9,073 nucleotides of DNA from JAPEKQ01 sp964487295 (GCA_964487295.1 CAZAQL010000107.1:1-9073), one strand, 5' to 3'. Positions 1-6,418 are shown, numbered from the stretch's first letter. Numbers and translations are program-made. The notes: generated by a model from the sequence alone, not told the origin.

Positions 1-293
1 AGGTTCTGACCGAGAGCGAACTCGGCGCTCCAATCAACAACTGCGGACTCACCCGGGTTGCAGCGTCGAGAGAGCACAACATCATCTACAGAAGGTTTGG
101 CCTTGCGAGTCCACTCCGCGAAATGCTCTGGTGATATCCGACGCGCATCTGAGAGGTCGATACGCCCCTCTCGAAGTTGTGGGATTGCTACGTAGGGGTA
201 GCCACTATCGGCAGCCGGCGGCGTACGATGGTCGCAGTCGATCAGCGCGACGTTCGCCTCCTGGAGCGTCATCTTGCGCCACTCACCCGTCAT
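1..293 (-). CDS. hsdS: Type I restriction-modification specificity subunit HsdS, N-terminal part (cut by window edge)
   Basis: HsdS reads the target DNA sequence for a type I restriction-modification complex and docks the methyltransferase (HsdM) and nuclease (HsdR) subunits. Only the first 97 codons lie in the window; the gene runs off the left edge. The translation begins MTGEWRKMTLQEA and has the pattern of the first target recognition domain of one HsdS group: IDCDHRTPP at residues 18-26, PYVAIPQLREGRIDL at 33-47, WTRKAKP at 61-67, then DDVVLSRRCNPG at 70-81 and EFALGQN at 91-97. The ATG at 293 has an AAGGAG ribosome site (301-306) 7 nt upstream, which fixes the start. It follows hsdM in the same operon. 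Codon use changes inside it: 1 of the first 21 codons ends in A or T, against 36 of the next 76. Family assignment is from remembered motifs and is firm; the DNA specificity cannot be read. Confidence 0.9.
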   Translation of the reverse strand, partial: MTGEWRKMTLQEANVALIDCDHRTPPAADSGYPYVAIPQLREGRIDLSDARRISPEHFAEWTRKAKPSVDDVVLSRRCNPGESAVVDWSAEFALGQN

Positions 294-429
294 ACCCCAG
301 CTCCTTCAGCTCCTCCGAGGCAGCTCCATCGAACCCAATCCGAAGGGCACTGAGCGGCTGGAAACGCACGCGTGCGTTTCCCGTGCATTTCCGTGCGTTT
401 CGGTCTCCCCTTCCGCCGCCCGGCAGCAT
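283..429 (-). CDS. Small ORF between hsdM and hsdS, in frame with hsdM; probably the displaced hsdM tail
   Basis: A 48-codon ORF starts at ATG 429 and ends at TGA 283-285, overlapping the hsdS start by 11 nt. It is in the same frame as hsdM: only the hsdM stop (445-447) and the five codons TTT GTG GCA GCC GAG separate them. It has no convincing ribosome site of its own. Its N-terminal two-thirds is rich in Gly, Arg and Asn (GDRNARKCTGNARVRF) because it translates a palindromic repeat. Its last twelve residues are DGAASEELKELGYDG-like and resemble the end of HsdM (DAAIAENLKELG). I read it as a leftover hsdM 3' end after an in-frame insertion or duplication, not as an independent gene. A short translated peptide or a readthrough extension of HsdM is possible. 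Confidence 0.25.
   Translation of the reverse strand: MLPGGGRGDRNARKCTGNARVRFQPLSALRIGFDGAASEELKELGYDG
301..306 (-). promoter_or_regulatory. Ribosome binding site of hsdS
   Basis: AAGGAG on the minus strand, 7 nt before ATG 293. The site is part of the LKELG-encoding direct repeat, so the same bases encode the hsdM-like tail and serve hsdS translation. The other repeat copy (467-480) has the same AAGGAG but no start codon at a proper distance. Confidence 0.75.
360..381. repeat. Perfect 22-bp palindrome
   Basis: The arm ggaaacgcacg (360-370) is followed directly by its exact reverse complement cgtgcgtttcc (371-381), with no spacer. It lies in the inserted segment between hsdM and hsdS. A zero-loop palindrome of this length fits a dimeric DNA-binding protein site or the core of a palindromic repeat element better than a normal RNA hairpin, though in RNA it could fold with a small loop. 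Confidence 0.85.
371..401. repeat. Three tandem copies of cgtgc(g/a)tttc
   Basis: Copies lie at 371-380 (cgtgcgtttc), 382-391 (cgtgcatttc) and 392-401 (cgtgcgtttc), with one extra base at 381. The first copy is also the right arm of the 22-bp palindrome, so there are four half-sites in all, one inverted and three direct. The array sits between two translated genes and gives the Asn-Ala-Arg repeats of the small ORF. Confidence 0.8.
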
Positions 430-439
430 CTCGGCTGCC
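422..439. repeat. Short inverted repeat just after the hsdM stop
   Basis: ggcagc (422-427) and gctgcc (434-439) form a 6-bp stem with a 6-nt loop, starting 6 nt past the hsdM stop codon on the minus strand. There is no T run after it, so it does not look like a complete intrinsic terminator. It could affect hsdS expression or mRNA stability. Confidence 0.4.
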
Positions 440-444
440 ACAAA

Positions 445-2013
445 TCACTCACTCCCCAGAGGCCATCCCAGCTCCTTCAGGTTCTCGGCAATGGCGGCGT
501 CCAGCTTCGCGGCTTCGGCCTGTTGCTCGCAGAGCTCCGCCACGAGCCGCGTCATCTTCTCCTCGAACGGCTCATCGTCCTCTTCCTGAGGCTCGGCGCC
601 GACGTAGCGGCCCGGGGTCAGCACGTGGCCGTGCTTCCGAATCTCTTCGATTGAGGCGCCCCTGCAAAAGCCCGGCACGTCCTCATACTCGCCCGCCTCA
701 TTCTCACCGCGCCACGCGTGATAGGTGCCCGCGATGCGAGCGATGTCATCGTCGGTCAGCTCGCGGTGCGTGCGGTCGATCATACTCCCAAGCTTCCGGG
801 CGTCGATGAAGAGCACCTCCCCGCGGCGGTCGCGAAACTTGCCGTCCTCACGGTCACGCGCCAGGAACCAGAGACACGCGGGGATCTGCGTCGAGTAGAA
901 CAACTGGCTCGGCAGCGCCACCATGCAATCCACGAGGTCGGCCTCGATCAGGTTCTTGCGGATCTCTCCCTCGCCCGACTGGTTCGACGACATCGAGCCG
1001 TTCGCCAGGACGAAGCCGGCCACGCCCGCCGGCGCGAGGTGATGAACGATGTGCTGCACCCAGGCGAAGTTCGCGTTGCCCTTGGGCGGAGCACCGAACT
1101 TCCAGCGCTTGTCCTCGCGCAGGCGATCGCCGCCCCAGTCGCTCACGTTGAAGGGAGGATTCGCGAGGATGAAGTCGGCCTTGAGATCCGGGTGCCGATC
1201 GTTGTGGAACGAGTCGCCGTGCGCGATCTGGCCGTCGATGCCGCGGATCGCGAGGTTCATCTTCGCGAGACGCCAGGTCGTGTAGTTTGACTCCTGACCG
1301 TAGACGGAGATGTCGGGCTTGGCCTTCCCTCCGTTCCCGGTCCCTGTTGCGTGAGCTCTGATGAACTCGACTGACTGCACAAACATGCCCGATGAGCCGC
1401 AGCACGGGTCATACACGCGGCCTCGATAGGGTTCGATCATCTCCACCAGGAGCTTGACCACACAGCGCGGCGTGTAGAACTCGCCGCCCTTCTTCCCCTC
1501 TGCGCTCGCGAACTGCGAGAGGAAGTACTCGTACACCCGTCCAATGACGTCCTTGGAGCGACTGGCCTCGTCCCCCACCTTGATGTTCGTGACGAGGTCA
1601 ATGAGCTGCCCGAGGCGCGCCTTGTCGAGCGCGGGGCGAGCGTAGTCCTTCGGCAGGACGCCCTTGAGCACAGGGTTGTCCCGTTCGATAGCCTCCATCG
1701 CCTTGTCGACGGTCTGGCCGATCGTGGGCTGACGCGCCTGCGACTTCAGCTGGTCCCACCTCGCCTCGGACGGAACCCAGAACACGCTGACGGCGCGGTA
1801 CTCATCGGGATCCTCGGGATCCGCCCCGCTCGCCTTCTCGGCCACCAGCTTCGCGCGCCGCTCTTCGAAGGCGTCGGAGATGTACTTGAGGAAGATGAGC
1901 CCCAGTACGACGTGCTTGTACTCGGCCGCGTCCATACTGGAACGAAGCGCGTCTGCGGCTTGCCAGAGTTCCGCCTCGAACCCGATGTTCGCTGCACTCT
2001 CGCCCTTGGTCAT
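445..2013 (-). CDS. hsdM: Type I restriction-modification DNA methyltransferase subunit HsdM
   Basis: HsdM transfers a methyl group from S-adenosylmethionine to adenine in the sequence chosen by HsdS, protecting host DNA; M2S is the methylase and R2M2S the restriction complex. The 522-residue protein has the family layout. An N-terminal helical domain (about 1-150) begins FEAELWQAADALR and has the FLKYISDAFEER segment. The catalytic domain carries GEFYTPRCVVKLLVEM at 177-192, the SAM-binding motif I YDPCCGSSGMF at 201-211, and catalytic motif IV NPPF at 285-288. A helical tail ends with LKELGWPLGSE. I chose ATG 2013 because an AAGGGA site (2021-2026) lies 7 nt upstream and the domain begins there. 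An open frame extends to 2064 but runs into abiEii and adds an Arg-rich stretch unlike the family. It starts 19 nt after abiEii in the same operon. The C-terminus appears altered by the 171-bp segment downstream. Confidence 0.96.
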   Translation of the reverse strand: MTKGESAANIGFEAELWQAADALRSSMDAAEYKHVVLGLIFLKYISDAFEERRAKLVAEKASGADPEDPDEYRAVSVFWVPSEARWDQLKSQARQPTIGQTVDKAMEAIERDNPVLKGVLPKDYARPALDKARLGQLIDLVTNIKVGDEASRSKDVIGRVYEYFLSQFASAEGKKGGEFYTPRCVVKLLVEMIEPYRGRVYDPCCGSSGMFVQSVEFIRAHATGTGNGGKAKPDISVYGQESNYTTWRLAKMNLAIRGIDGQIAHGDSFHNDRHPDLKADFILANPPFNVSDWGGDRLREDKRWKFGAPPKGNANFAWVQHIVHHLAPAGVAGFVLANGSMSSNQSGEGEIRKNLIEADLVDCMVALPSQLFYSTQIPACLWFLARDREDGKFRDRRGEVLFIDARKLGSMIDRTHRELTDDDIARIAGTYHAWRGENEAGEYEDVPGFCRGASIEEIRKHGHVLTPGRYVGAEPQEEDDEPFEEKMTRLVAELCEQQAEAAKLDAAIAENLKELGWPLGSE

Positions 2014-2032
2014 TGTCCGGTCCCTTTCGGTC

Positions 2033-2995
2033 TCAGTTCTCGCCGTTCGAGTCCTCGGGCGCACGTTTCACGAGGCTCCGTGTCTCCCAGGGACCACCAG
2101 GATGCCAGGTCGCTGGGAATTCGCGTCCGCTGGCGGCTGCCTTGAGCACTGGCAGCAGGAACTCACGGAGGTCCTCGACCAGCTCTCTGGCATCCGGCGG
2201 CGCCTCCAGTCGCCCTCTCCGAAGAAACGCGCGCCACTGCACTTCTCGCTCAGGCGCTGTCAGGAACTCTGCGGTTAGGACCAGCGGCTCCTTGTCGGGA
2301 AGCGGCGTCTGACGGCGACCGAAGGTCGCCCTGACCGCCTCGACCAGCGTCGGTCCATCAAACTCCGCCGAGGATGCGAGCCGGTGCAGGTCATAGAAGT
2401 CCTTCATGCGGCTGTTCGTGACCCCAAGCGACACGGCGGTCTCCAGCTTCTCGGCGACAACTGCGTCTCGGGAGTAGGCCAGGATGCGCGGTGGATCGTG
2501 TTCCAGAAGCGTGGGGAAGATCTCCCATTTCGGCGGCGGAACAACCGCATTGCCGAAGCCCACATCCACTTGCACTGGAATCCGCGCATCTGCGAGCCGC
2601 GCCTCGAGCCTAACTCGGATCCCGGAGTACTCGTCGGGTACACGGATCTCTTCGCCGGTGATGGAATCGGGGTCGAACTCGATGCCGTCATCCGCATGAA
2701 TCCCACACAGTTCGCTCACAACGGCCACGACATCCGCGATGGTATTGGAACCTCGACCGAGAAGGTCAAGATCCCAAGTCGCCCTCGGCTGCTCGTCCGA
2801 CCACAGTCTGAAGAGAGTGGCGCCCTTGAGAACGAACCTCTCACCGTGACGGGAAGCGCCGAGCCGATACAGGAACCGCTCTGTGGCAAAGCGAGACAGA
2901 ATCAGCTGGAACTCGACGCCCTGCCGGCGAGCCAGATCGAGGAGCCGAGTCCGTACGGATGCGGCTACGTTCGTGATTTCCCGTTGGGGGCTCAT
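2033..2995 (-). CDS. abiEii: AbiEii-type nucleotidyltransferase, toxin of a type IV toxin-antitoxin pair
   Basis: This 320-residue protein belongs to the AbiEii/DUF1814 nucleotidyltransferase family. Characterised members act as the toxin of AbiE abortive-infection systems, and the related mycobacterial MenT toxins add nucleotides to tRNA. Family marks in order: a long N-terminal helix, FVLKGATLFRLW at 54-65, the metal-binding DxD in RATWDLDLL (D75, D77), a further acidic residue in VQVDVGF (D144), AEKLET at 181-186, and the MKDFYDLHRL block with K198 and D199. The motif usually seen as LKGGTAL reads LKGATLF here. Length is usual for the family. ATG 2995 overlaps the abiEi stop as ATGA, so the two are probably translationally coupled. 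Its stop lies 19 nt before the hsdM start. Some relatives have other substrates, so the exact target is not known. Confidence 0.9.
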   Translation of the reverse strand: MSPQREITNVAASVRTRLLDLARRQGVEFQLILSRFATERFLYRLGASRHGERFVLKGATLFRLWSDEQPRATWDLDLLGRGSNTIADVVAVVSELCGIHADDGIEFDPDSITGEEIRVPDEYSGIRVRLEARLADARIPVQVDVGFGNAVVPPPKWEIFPTLLEHDPPRILAYSRDAVVAEKLETAVSLGVTNSRMKDFYDLHRLASSAEFDGPTLVEAVRATFGRRQTPLPDKEPLVLTAEFLTAPEREVQWRAFLRRGRLEAPPDARELVEDLREFLLPVLKAAASGREFPATWHPGGPWETRSLVKRAPEDSNGEN

Positions 2996-3597
2996 CCGAT
3001 GGCCTCGAGGTACGGGCGCATCACGTGTGTCACACGATCAACCTTCGCGAAGCGCCACACTGACTCCAGGTCCTTCGGATGGAGACGCCTGTAGTCACGC
3101 AGAGCCTCAACAGCCACGTCTGTCCCGATGCGATTGCGGAACTTGAAACAGTCGGCAACGGTCTTGGCCGCGCTGAACACGCGGATGCGGACGCCGTCGA
3201 CATCATGCTCCTCGATTCCCTCGCGAAGCGCGGCAGGCGACAGGTAGACCAGGCGCACTGGTGGGTGCTCCGCGCGTGGGCGCCACGCCTTGCTGTCTAT
3301 AGCCATCCACACTTCAAAGGGATTCTGCGTCGTGAGACCGTGGAATCGGAGAGCCGAGAGCAGGCACACCACTCCTCCGGGTACCAGGCGGGCCGCCTGC
3401 GCCAGATCGTGCCGCTCCGTGAGCGGAGCTCCCGGCCTCCTGTAAAGTCCACGCCCGACGCGCTCGATCACTCCCCGCAGACGCAGGCGTCGAATCTGGG
3501 TTCGTGAGACTCCGGCGCGCTCAAGATCACGGGACCGTGCGATCCCCGTCTTCTTGAGGACGGTGAGCGCTCGTTCGGCCGGGCTCTTGGATGTCAC
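2992..3597 (-). CDS. abiEi: AbiEi-type antitoxin and transcriptional repressor
   Basis: AbiEi antitoxins neutralise AbiEii without a stable complex (type IV) and repress their own promoter through an N-terminal winged helix. Here residues 6-55 (from the GTG at 3597) form the winged-helix region, with the recognition stretch AGVSRTQIRRLRLRGVIERVGRGLYRRPG spanning helix and wing. A C-terminal domain has TTQNPFEVWMAID, VFSAAKTVADCF and ALRDYRRL. I chose GTG 3597 (201 aa) over GTG 3624 or ATG 3618: an AAGGAG site lies about 11 nt upstream, and the predicted transcription start near 3624 would leave almost no leader for the longer forms. The longer forms would add up to nine residues and cannot be excluded. 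In the first 65 codons 20 end in A or T, against 10 of the first 61 in hsdM, which hints at a separate origin for the toxin-antitoxin pair. Confidence 0.88.
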   Translation of the reverse strand: MTSKSPAERALTVLKKTGIARSRDLERAGVSRTQIRRLRLRGVIERVGRGLYRRPGAPLTERHDLAQAARLVPGGVVCLLSALRFHGLTTQNPFEVWMAIDSKAWRPRAEHPPVRLVYLSPAALREGIEEHDVDGVRIRVFSAAKTVADCFKFRNRIGTDVAVEALRDYRRLHPKDLESVWRFAKVDRVTHVMRPYLEAIG

Positions 3598-3630
3598 GAT
3601 TTCTCGGTCTCCTTTCATAACCACCGAGGA

Positions 3631-3659
3631 ATCGTAACAACCGGAAGGAAGGCGGTCAA
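3631..3659 (-). promoter_or_regulatory. Sigma70-like promoter of the abiEi-abiEii-hsdM-hsdS operon
   Basis: On the minus strand TTGACC (3659-3654) and TACGAT (3636-3631) are separated by exactly 17 nt. The -35 matches TTGACA at five of six positions and the -10 matches TATAAT at four of six. The expected transcription start is near 3624, giving a leader of about 27 nt containing AAGGAG before GTG 3597. No other promoter of this quality was seen further down the operon, so this one may drive all four genes. Confidence 0.65.
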
Positions 3660-3660
3660 C

Positions 3661-3677
3661 AGTGAAGGTGCTTCACT
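3661..3677. promoter_or_regulatory. Perfect inverted repeat next to the -35 box, candidate AbiEi operator
   Basis: agtgaag (3661-3667) and cttcact (3671-3677) are exact inverted 7-bp arms around gtg, one base upstream of the -35 box. Studied AbiEi proteins repress their own promoter by binding inverted repeats, so this is the best candidate site. That this AbiEi binds it is inference; the repeat is seen directly. Confidence 0.55.
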
Positions 3678-3962
3678 AACCTGACACCCACACCAGCATC
3701 AGCGCCCCGCCCCTGACCCTGAACCTCACCCGAATCACCTCCGTGCTACCCCCCCAAGATTCTCTTCTGGACTTCATGGCGCGTCCCCCGCCACCAAGAA
3801 CGAGAGTCCCCGCCGGTTGCCCCGGGCTCTTCGCGCATCCGGTGTCGGTTCCCATCTCGACCGCCGCAGGCCTCGACGCGCCGACCATCAAGCGCTCGTG
3901 CTTCGGGAAGCAGCTCCTGATTCAGGATATCGCTCCGAGCTGTTGGGGAGCGAGTGCTGGCA
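3678..3962. other. Intergenic region without a supported gene, between the ATPase stop and the abiE promoter
   Basis: Both short open frames here (a 71-codon minus frame at 3891-3676 and a plus frame at 3743) give low-complexity, Gly/Arg- or Pro-rich translations without a ribosome site, so I do not call them. The minus strand is G-rich: four G runs lie between 3731 and 3705 and a run of seven G at 3755-3749. Near the ATPase stop are a few small inverted repeats: cgctcc/ggagcg at 3931-3952, tcctga/tcagga at 3915-3927, and tgctt/aagca at 3899-3912. Confidence 0.5.
3931..3952 (-). terminator. Weak candidate terminator hairpin after the P-type ATPase
   Basis: cgctcc (3931-3936) and ggagcg (3947-3952) form a 6-bp stem with a 10-nt loop, 10 nt past the ATPase stop on the minus strand. 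No T tract follows, so classic intrinsic termination is doubtful. Confidence 0.22.
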
Positions 3963-6418
3963 CTACCGCTCCCGGCGACTGTTGAGGAACCGCGCGAGCG
4001 GGCGTTTGACGATCTCGGTCACGACGAGGTAGAGAGCGGCGAGCGCCACGATGATGCCGATGTGTGCAGCCGACGGTTTCGTAAACTCGAAGAGAGCCGC
4101 CGTCCACGGTATCACCGGCAGCGCAAGCGTGACCGCGAATGCGATCCCGGAGATGACCACGATCAGAGGCGCCGGCCAGCCGGCCTTTCTGATCGGCAGC
4201 ATCGACCGGATGGACGCGACCAGCAGCAGCTCCGTGATCACACTGCCGATGAACCAGTTGGTCTGCAGCACGGCCGGTGAAATGCGGTAGAACAACCCGA
4301 AGTACATGAAATCAAAGACCGTGCTCACAAGTCCCAGCGTGATGAAGATGATGTAGAGAGACCGGAAATCGTAGCGCTGAGGCCACGCGACCTCCTGCTC
4401 CGGGACGCGGTCGAACGCGATCGCCATCATCGGGAAGTCGGAGAGAAGATTCAGGAGGAGGAGCTGCTTGGGCAGCATCGGCAGAAAGTCGATGAAGAGT
4501 GAGCCGACCGCCACGGCGTAGAAATTCCCGAAGTTGGAGACGAGCGTCGCCCGGATGTACTTGAGTATGTTGGCGTGCGTCTCCCGCCCGGACCGGATGC
4601 CCTCGACGATCACACGCAGGTCGCTCTTCAGGAGCACGATGTCCGAGGCCTCCCGTGCCACGTCCGCGGCGGACTCCACGACCATCGAGACGTGCGCGGC
4701 CTTGAGCGCCGGCGCGTCGTTGATCCCCTCCCCCAGAAACCCGACTGTGTGCTGTTCCTTGAGAAGCTCGATCAGCTCGAGCTTCTGCTCCGGTGTCGTC
4801 CGCGCGAAGACTCTCACCGCGCCCACGCGTTCGCGCTGCTCGTGCGCCGGGAGCGCCAGAAACTTGCCGGCCTCCATGACCTCGTCATCGCCGGTGACAA
4901 GGCCCGCATCGCGGCCGACGGCGTGGGCCACCATCAGCGCGTCGCCGGTGATGATCGTGATCGCCACATTCAGGCGTCCGGCTTCTTCAATCGTCTCGGC
5001 GGTTGTCGCCTTGAGCCTGTCGACGAAAGAGACGAAGCCGGCGAAGCGGGCGCCTTCGCCGGCGTCGTAGCTTACACCCAGCACTCTGTGTCCCTGTCTC
5101 TCCTGCCCGACAAGCCACTTCCCGACGGCGTCCCGCTCGATGAGCCCGGCTTCGACGAAACCCTCCGGGCTTCCGCGGCGGATGTGAAGACGGGTCCCGT
5201 TCTTGCCGCGAACGACAGCGCCGTTGCTCCGCCGCGCCGGATCGAAGGCCTCCTCCTCCAGAACCTCGAAGCCCTCCACGACGGCCCTGTGCTCGCTCGA
5301 GAGCGCCTCATCGATGGCGCGATCGAAAGGTTCAGGACTGGGGCCGCCCAGGCCGTGAGCCGCGAGTCGCGCGAGTACAAGCGGATGAAAGCCCGAGTCC
5401 TGAGCAACGAAGTCGTCCACATGGATCAGGCGATTCTCGGTGATGGTGCCGGTCTTGTCGGTGCAGAGCAGGGTCACGGAACCGAGATCCTGCACCGAAG
5501 AGAGGCGCTTGACGATGACGTCTTTCCGAGCGAACCGCAGCGCGCCCCGCGACAGGGAGAACGTCAGAACCAGAGGAAGCGCCTCGGGTATCACCGAGAC
5601 GGCGAGAGCAATGGCGAAGATCAGCAGATGCGGGATGTCGGTGTCAGCGCCCTCGATCATTACATTCGCGAGGATGACGAACAGGAGCGTGATGAGCGTC
5701 GCCCGCAGGATGAAACCGCTGATTCGATCGATCCCCTTGACGAGCTCGCTCTCCGCCTGCACCGAGGAAGCGGTCGCCGCGATCCCTGCGAGCCGGGTCC
5801 GCGTGCCGGTCGCGGTGATCTCGGCCTGGATGAAATCGAGGGCATCGTCGACTGCGATCATCTCNNNNNNNNNNCGTTGCCCCGGACCACGACCACACCC
5901 TGAAGAAGACGATTCCCTTCGTCCGCCTCGTCCGGAGTTGCCGCGGCGGACTTCGCCACGGGAACACTCTCGCCGGTAAATGTCGTCTCGTCGACGAGAA
6001 GATCGCGCGCCTCACGCACGACGGCGTCGGCGGGGACGATATCGCCGGATTCCAGCTTGAGGATGTCGCCGGGGACGATCTCGTCGGTGGAGACCTCCCG
6101 GTCGCGACCGTCGCGGCGGACAGTGATGGTCCTGACCAGGTACGACCTGAGCCTGTCTGCTGCCGCATTGGACTTGTGCTCCTGGATGACGTTGAGCGCG
6201 GTCCCCAGGAACACGAAGAAGAGAATGAACCCGCCGTCGATCGGCTCGCCCAGCGCGAACGTGACGCCGGATGCCGCCAGCAGAAGCAGATTGAAGATGC
6301 CGCGGAACTGACGCAGGACCAGCCGGATGAGGCGGTGCCGCGGAGCCGGAAGCGCGTTCGGCCCGTAGCTGGCCCTCCGCGTCGCGGCTTCGGCCGATGT
6401 GAGTCCTTCGATGCTCAT
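3963..6418 (-). CDS. P-type cation-transporting ATPase, MgtA-like (P3B-related), interrupted by an assembly gap
   Basis: An ATP-driven inner-membrane cation pump. The left ORF (6418-5875) gives 181 residues: the N-terminal cation-ATPase region (GLTSAEAATRRASYGPNALP), two membrane helices, and the actuator domain with TFTGES. After the ten Ns, 633 residues follow: two helices with IPEALP, the phosphorylation site CTDKTGT, an N domain with FDPARRSNG and RRGSPEGF, TGDALM, the hinge GEGINDAPALK, then six helices. The tail features VSNFGN, DFLPMLP, NLLSDF, STVFDF and NWFIGS resemble MgtA, so Mg2+ or a related ion is likely but unproven. ATG 6418 precedes the family's N-terminal domain, with a modest GGGGGTG site; the open frame to 6598 is an unlikely extension. 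The halves differ in frame only because the gap length is arbitrary. Unusual: Glu for Asp in GDGxND and Arg for Lys in KGxPE. Confidence 0.9.
5865..5874. other. Assembly gap of ten Ns inside the P-type ATPase gene
   Basis: Ten Ns separate codons for VVVVRGN from codons for EMIAVDDAL. One base is left over from the upstream frame, so an intact gene needs a true gap of 2, 5, 8 (or more, in steps of three) bases; ten does not fit. The run is therefore a placeholder, not a measured length, and the apparent frameshift is no sign of a pseudogene. Confidence 0.97.

Larger units (their letters stand above)
296..466. repeat. 171-bp insertion-like segment at the hsdM/hsdS junction, bounded by a 14-bp direct repeat
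   Basis: The 14-mer cccagctccttcag occurs at 296-309 and again at 467-480, exactly 171 bp (57 codons) apart. On the coding strand both copies encode LKELG in the hsdM frame. Deleting one period would end HsdM as ...AENLKELGYDG*, with that stop overlapping the hsdS ATG, a common hsdM-hsdS arrangement. With the segment present, HsdM ends early as LKELGWPLGSE. Inside are a hairpin (422-439), three tandem 10-mers and a 22-bp palindrome. There is no transposase, so it could be a small non-autonomous palindromic element, a diverged tandem duplication of the hsdM tail, or a recombination scar. Seen directly: repeat, spacing and frame. Inferred: insertion. Confidence 0.55.

Noticed and set aside
371..401. 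CRISPR-like array from the repeated 10-mers
   Set aside because: The units are only 10 bp, directly adjacent without spacers, and no cas gene is near.
2014..2064. Longer hsdM start at 2064
   Set aside because: It would overlap the abiEii end and add an Arg/Thr-rich stretch unlike HsdM; the ATG at 2013 has a well-spaced ribosome site.
2384..3094. Plus-strand open frame of 236 codons opposite abiEii
   Set aside because: Its translation has no recognisable domain and it lies across the abiEii-abiEi junction, where the minus strand has clear family motifs and ATGA coupling.
3676..3891. Minus-strand 71-codon ORF between the ATPase and abiEi
   Set aside because: Low-complexity Gly/Arg/Val translation, no ribosome site, and it ends within the inverted repeat upstream of the abiE promoter.
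4575..5903. Long plus-strand open frame of 442 codons opposite the ATPase
   Set aside because: It mirrors the GC-rich ATPase codons, crosses the N gap, has His/Arg-rich composition with no domain, and the opposite strand carries all the P-type ATPase motifs.
3963..6418. ATPase as a frameshifted pseudogene
   Set aside because: The only frame change coincides with the ten Ns; all catalytic blocks and ten membrane helices are present on either side.
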